Assembly: GCA_902767145.1 (NCBI GenBank)
Contig: CACXGG010000112.1
Coordinates: 1-7,527, forward strand
Direction of reading: 5' to 3'
Source: Oscillospiraceae bacterium
GTDB taxonomy: Bacteria; Bacillota; Clostridia; Saccharofermentanales; Saccharofermentanaceae
Length of the DNA stretch: 7,527 nt
Below are positions 5,963 to 7,527 of this stretch, one piece after another. Every line of letters starts with the position of its first letter. Within the stretch, counting starts at the first letter, position 1. The notes beneath the pieces are model-generated. The model searched no databases and had not been told where the DNA came from. It saw only the letters and a list, made by a program, of their open reading frames with translations. The position numbers and the translations under genes are program-made.

Positions 5963-6262
5963 TTACTCGATGGTGAGGATCTCCGAGAAACCTGTTACAT
6001 CAAAGATCTCCTTGATCTCTTCAGATGCATTGGAGATGACCATCTTACCCTGCTTGTTCATGATCTTCTGTGAAGAAAGAAGAACACGAAGTCCTGCACT
6101 GGAAATATACTCGAGCTTTGCGAGGTCGAACTTCAGGGAGGTGATTCCCTCAAGACCGCCCTTGATCTCAGCATCAAGGGAAGGAGCTGTCGTTGTATCA
6201 AGTCTTCCCTCAAGAGCGATGTCCATCTCGCCGTTTTCTACATTCTTAGCAATATTCAACAT
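5963..6262 (-). CDS. STAS-domain protein, anti-anti-sigma factor-like (SpoIIAA/RsbV type)
   Basis: A 99-residue single STAS domain, the usual size for anti-sigma factor antagonists. These small cytoplasmic proteins bind a partner serine kinase/anti-sigma factor and are switched off by phosphorylation of a serine. The N-terminal strand segment (ENGEMDIALEGRLD) and the helix-start motif YISSAGLRVLL (52-62) are typical. S54/S55 occupy the region of the phosphorylated serine, although the residue usually acidic before it is not present. GGAGG lies 7 nt before the ATG at 6262. The gene begins 20 bp after the stop of the nucleotidase gene, which suggests one transcript ending at the terminator at 5912-5942. 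No kinase or sigma factor gene is in the window, so its partner is unknown. It could instead act in a non-sigma pathway. Confidence 0.92.
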   Translation of the reverse strand: MLNIAKNVENGEMDIALEGRLDTTTAPSLDAEIKGGLEGITSLKFDLAKLEYISSAGLRVLLSSQKIMNKQGKMVISNASEEIKEIFDVTGFSEILTIE

Positions 6263-6282
6263 ATCCGATCCTCCGTTTCTTT

Positions 6283-7527
6283 TTACTGTACTATTGTTAT
6301 CCTGCCCTGTCCGTAGGGATCTTCATATTCCTCTCCGACGACGCCTCCCAGATCTTCAGTTATATACTTGATCAGAGCCTGACTGTCAGTCATGAGTCCG
6401 TCACTTAAGACGGTACATCCGTCAAAGGCAGAGAAGCCGTCACCGTTCTTGAGGATGACAAAATCCCATCCGGCCACGGTGTAGGTGGCATTGGGATCCA
6501 GGGGCTGGTCTCCCACCATAACATTACTGACCCTTCTCGTTCCTGTAATACCGGTACAGAGACCGTTCTCATCAGAGGTACATCCGGACGTAACGTTCAT
6601 ATCTATCTCATATGTAAGTCCTGATACGTGAAGGAAAGCTCCGCACTCTTCGGGAACTGACCTGGCACCCCACTCCAGGGCATCCAGGATCTGGGATCCC
6701 GTCACCTCCACCAGACATACCTGATTACCATATGGATTGACATTTAAGATATCTCCGTAAGTGATGTCTCCGGCAGGTATATTGCTCTTTATGCCGCCTC
6801 CGTTTACAAGTCCGATATCAGCACCGGATACAGCCCTGACTGCATCTGCGCAAAGATCTCCGAGGTTCATCTCAGAACGCTTGATCATCCTGATGGGATC
6901 TCCGTCCTCATCCACCTCCACAGGATCATAGATGAAAAGGTCCACATCGGTGGATGCTATCACTTCACCCATGGAAGCCTCAACATCGGCAAGAGCCAGA
7001 GCCACCTGCTCAGACATCTCATTCTCTATTCCCAGAAGGACGGGAGCACAGATATCATTATCCCATTTCCAGATACCTGCATCTGTGATACCGGCATCCG
7101 GGGATATGAACATATAACCTATACATGAGAGCTTTGTTCCCACGGCATATCTGGTGACTTCCTCACCATCGGCATTGAGCATGGTGATCTCATCCGTATC
7201 GTGGCTGTGACCGTCAAAGAAGGCATCAATACCCGTGGTATTGGCGATAACATCACCGTAGGTCCAGGGCTCACAGGCTGCCTCATTTCCGAGATGTCCC
7301 ATGGCGAAGACATAATCCGCACCGTCAGCCCTTGCGGCATCCACCGCATCCTGTACAGCCTGATAAAGAGCTTCACCGGTCATATCTTCCTGCATAAAGC
7401 TATATATATAATTACCTTCATCATCCTGGAAACATCCGGGAGTGGAGGACTTGAACGTAACCGGTGTAGTCATGCCTACGAAAGCGATCTTCATGCCGCA
7501 GGTCTCTATCATCACATAGGGATCAAA
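6283..7527 (-). CDS. 5'-nucleotidase / 2',3'-cyclic phosphodiesterase family protein (partial, N-terminus beyond window end)
   Basis: Enzymes of this UshA/YfkN-type family hydrolyse nucleotides outside the cytoplasm with two metal ions. The frame is open to the right edge, giving 414 residues; a GTG at 7515 is internal, because the upstream codons (FDPYV) already fit the family. Visible parts are the end of the metallophosphatase domain, with metal-site motifs AMGHLG (about residues 75-80) and DGHSHD (about 103-108). These are followed by the C-terminal substrate-binding domain with NLGDL, NGGGIKSNIPAGDITYGD, NPYGN and NGDGFSAF. The missing first half would hold the remaining metal ligands and any signal peptide. 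The family usually has Arg in NGGGIR; here it is Lys, and PFGN is PYGN. Many acidic residues suit a secreted or surface protein. The STAS gene follows after 20 bp. Substrate cannot be told from this part. Confidence 0.93.
   Translation of the reverse strand, partial: FDPYVMIETCGMKIAFVGMTTPVTFKSSTPGCFQDDEGNYIYSFMQEDMTGEALYQAVQDAVDAARADGADYVFAMGHLGNEAACEPWTYGDVIANTTGIDAFFDGHSHDTDEITMLNADGEEVTRYAVGTKLSCIGYMFISPDAGITDAGIWKWDNDICAPVLLGIENEMSEQVALALADVEASMGEVIASTDVDLFIYDPVEVDEDGDPIRMIKRSEMNLGDLCADAVRAVSGADIGLVNGGGIKSNIPAGDITYGDILNVNPYGNQVCLVEVTGSQILDALEWGARSVPEECGAFLHVSGLTYEIDMNVTSGCTSDENGLCTGITGTRRVSNVMVGDQPLDPNATYTVAGWDFVILKNGDGFSAFDGCTVLSDGLMTDSQALIKYITEDLGGVVGEEYEDPYGQGRITIVQ

Noticed and set aside
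1..7527. Mobile elements, CRISPR arrays, tRNA or rRNA genes
   Set aside because: No transposase, integrase, direct repeat array or tRNA-like fold was seen on either strand.

Overview
The window reads as chromosomal DNA of an anaerobic Firmicute of the class Clostridia (inference). The evidence is sigma-A type promoters with 16-17 bp spacers, strong GGAGG ribosome binding sites, intrinsic terminators with long U-tracts, a clostridial-style MnmA, an Amt transporter fused to P-II, and a SpoIIAA-like STAS protein. I cannot name the genus. There are six protein genes, two of them cut by the window edges, and no rRNA, tRNA, CRISPR array or insertion sequence that I can see.

Left region (1-3250), nitrogen assimilation. 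The N-terminal 355 residues of the glutamate synthase large subunit (gltB, minus strand, cut by the left edge) are divergent from an ammonium transporter carrying a P-II signalling domain at its C-terminus (plus strand). The 347 bp between them hold two back-to-back consensus promoters. Each promoter is followed by a leader with a complete intrinsic terminator placed before the start codon. Both terminators overlap a small hairpin with the same hexaloop, AAUGGC (A at loop position 1, G at position 4), as expected for targets of ANTAR antiterminator proteins. Ammonium uptake and glutamate synthesis therefore look co-regulated by transcription attenuation. A 16 bp stem with a UUCG loop ends the transporter transcript and probably also the convergent gene.

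Middle region (3257-5907). A minus-strand gene encodes one 492-residue protein made of three normally separate enzymes: an isochorismatase-like cysteine hydrolase, a RimJ/RimL-type GNAT acetyltransferase and a metal-binding VOC (glyoxalase/bleomycin-resistance) domain. It has its own promoter and ribosome binding site. Divergent from it is mnmA, the tRNA 2-thiouridylase.

Right region (5912-7527), minus strand. A 5'-nucleotidase family protein (cut by the right edge) is followed after 20 bp by a small STAS-domain anti-anti-sigma factor-like gene, and then by a terminator that lies just past the mnmA stop codon. The two are probably co-transcribed.

The most noteworthy items are the paired attenuators in the gltB/amt intergenic region and the three-enzyme fusion.
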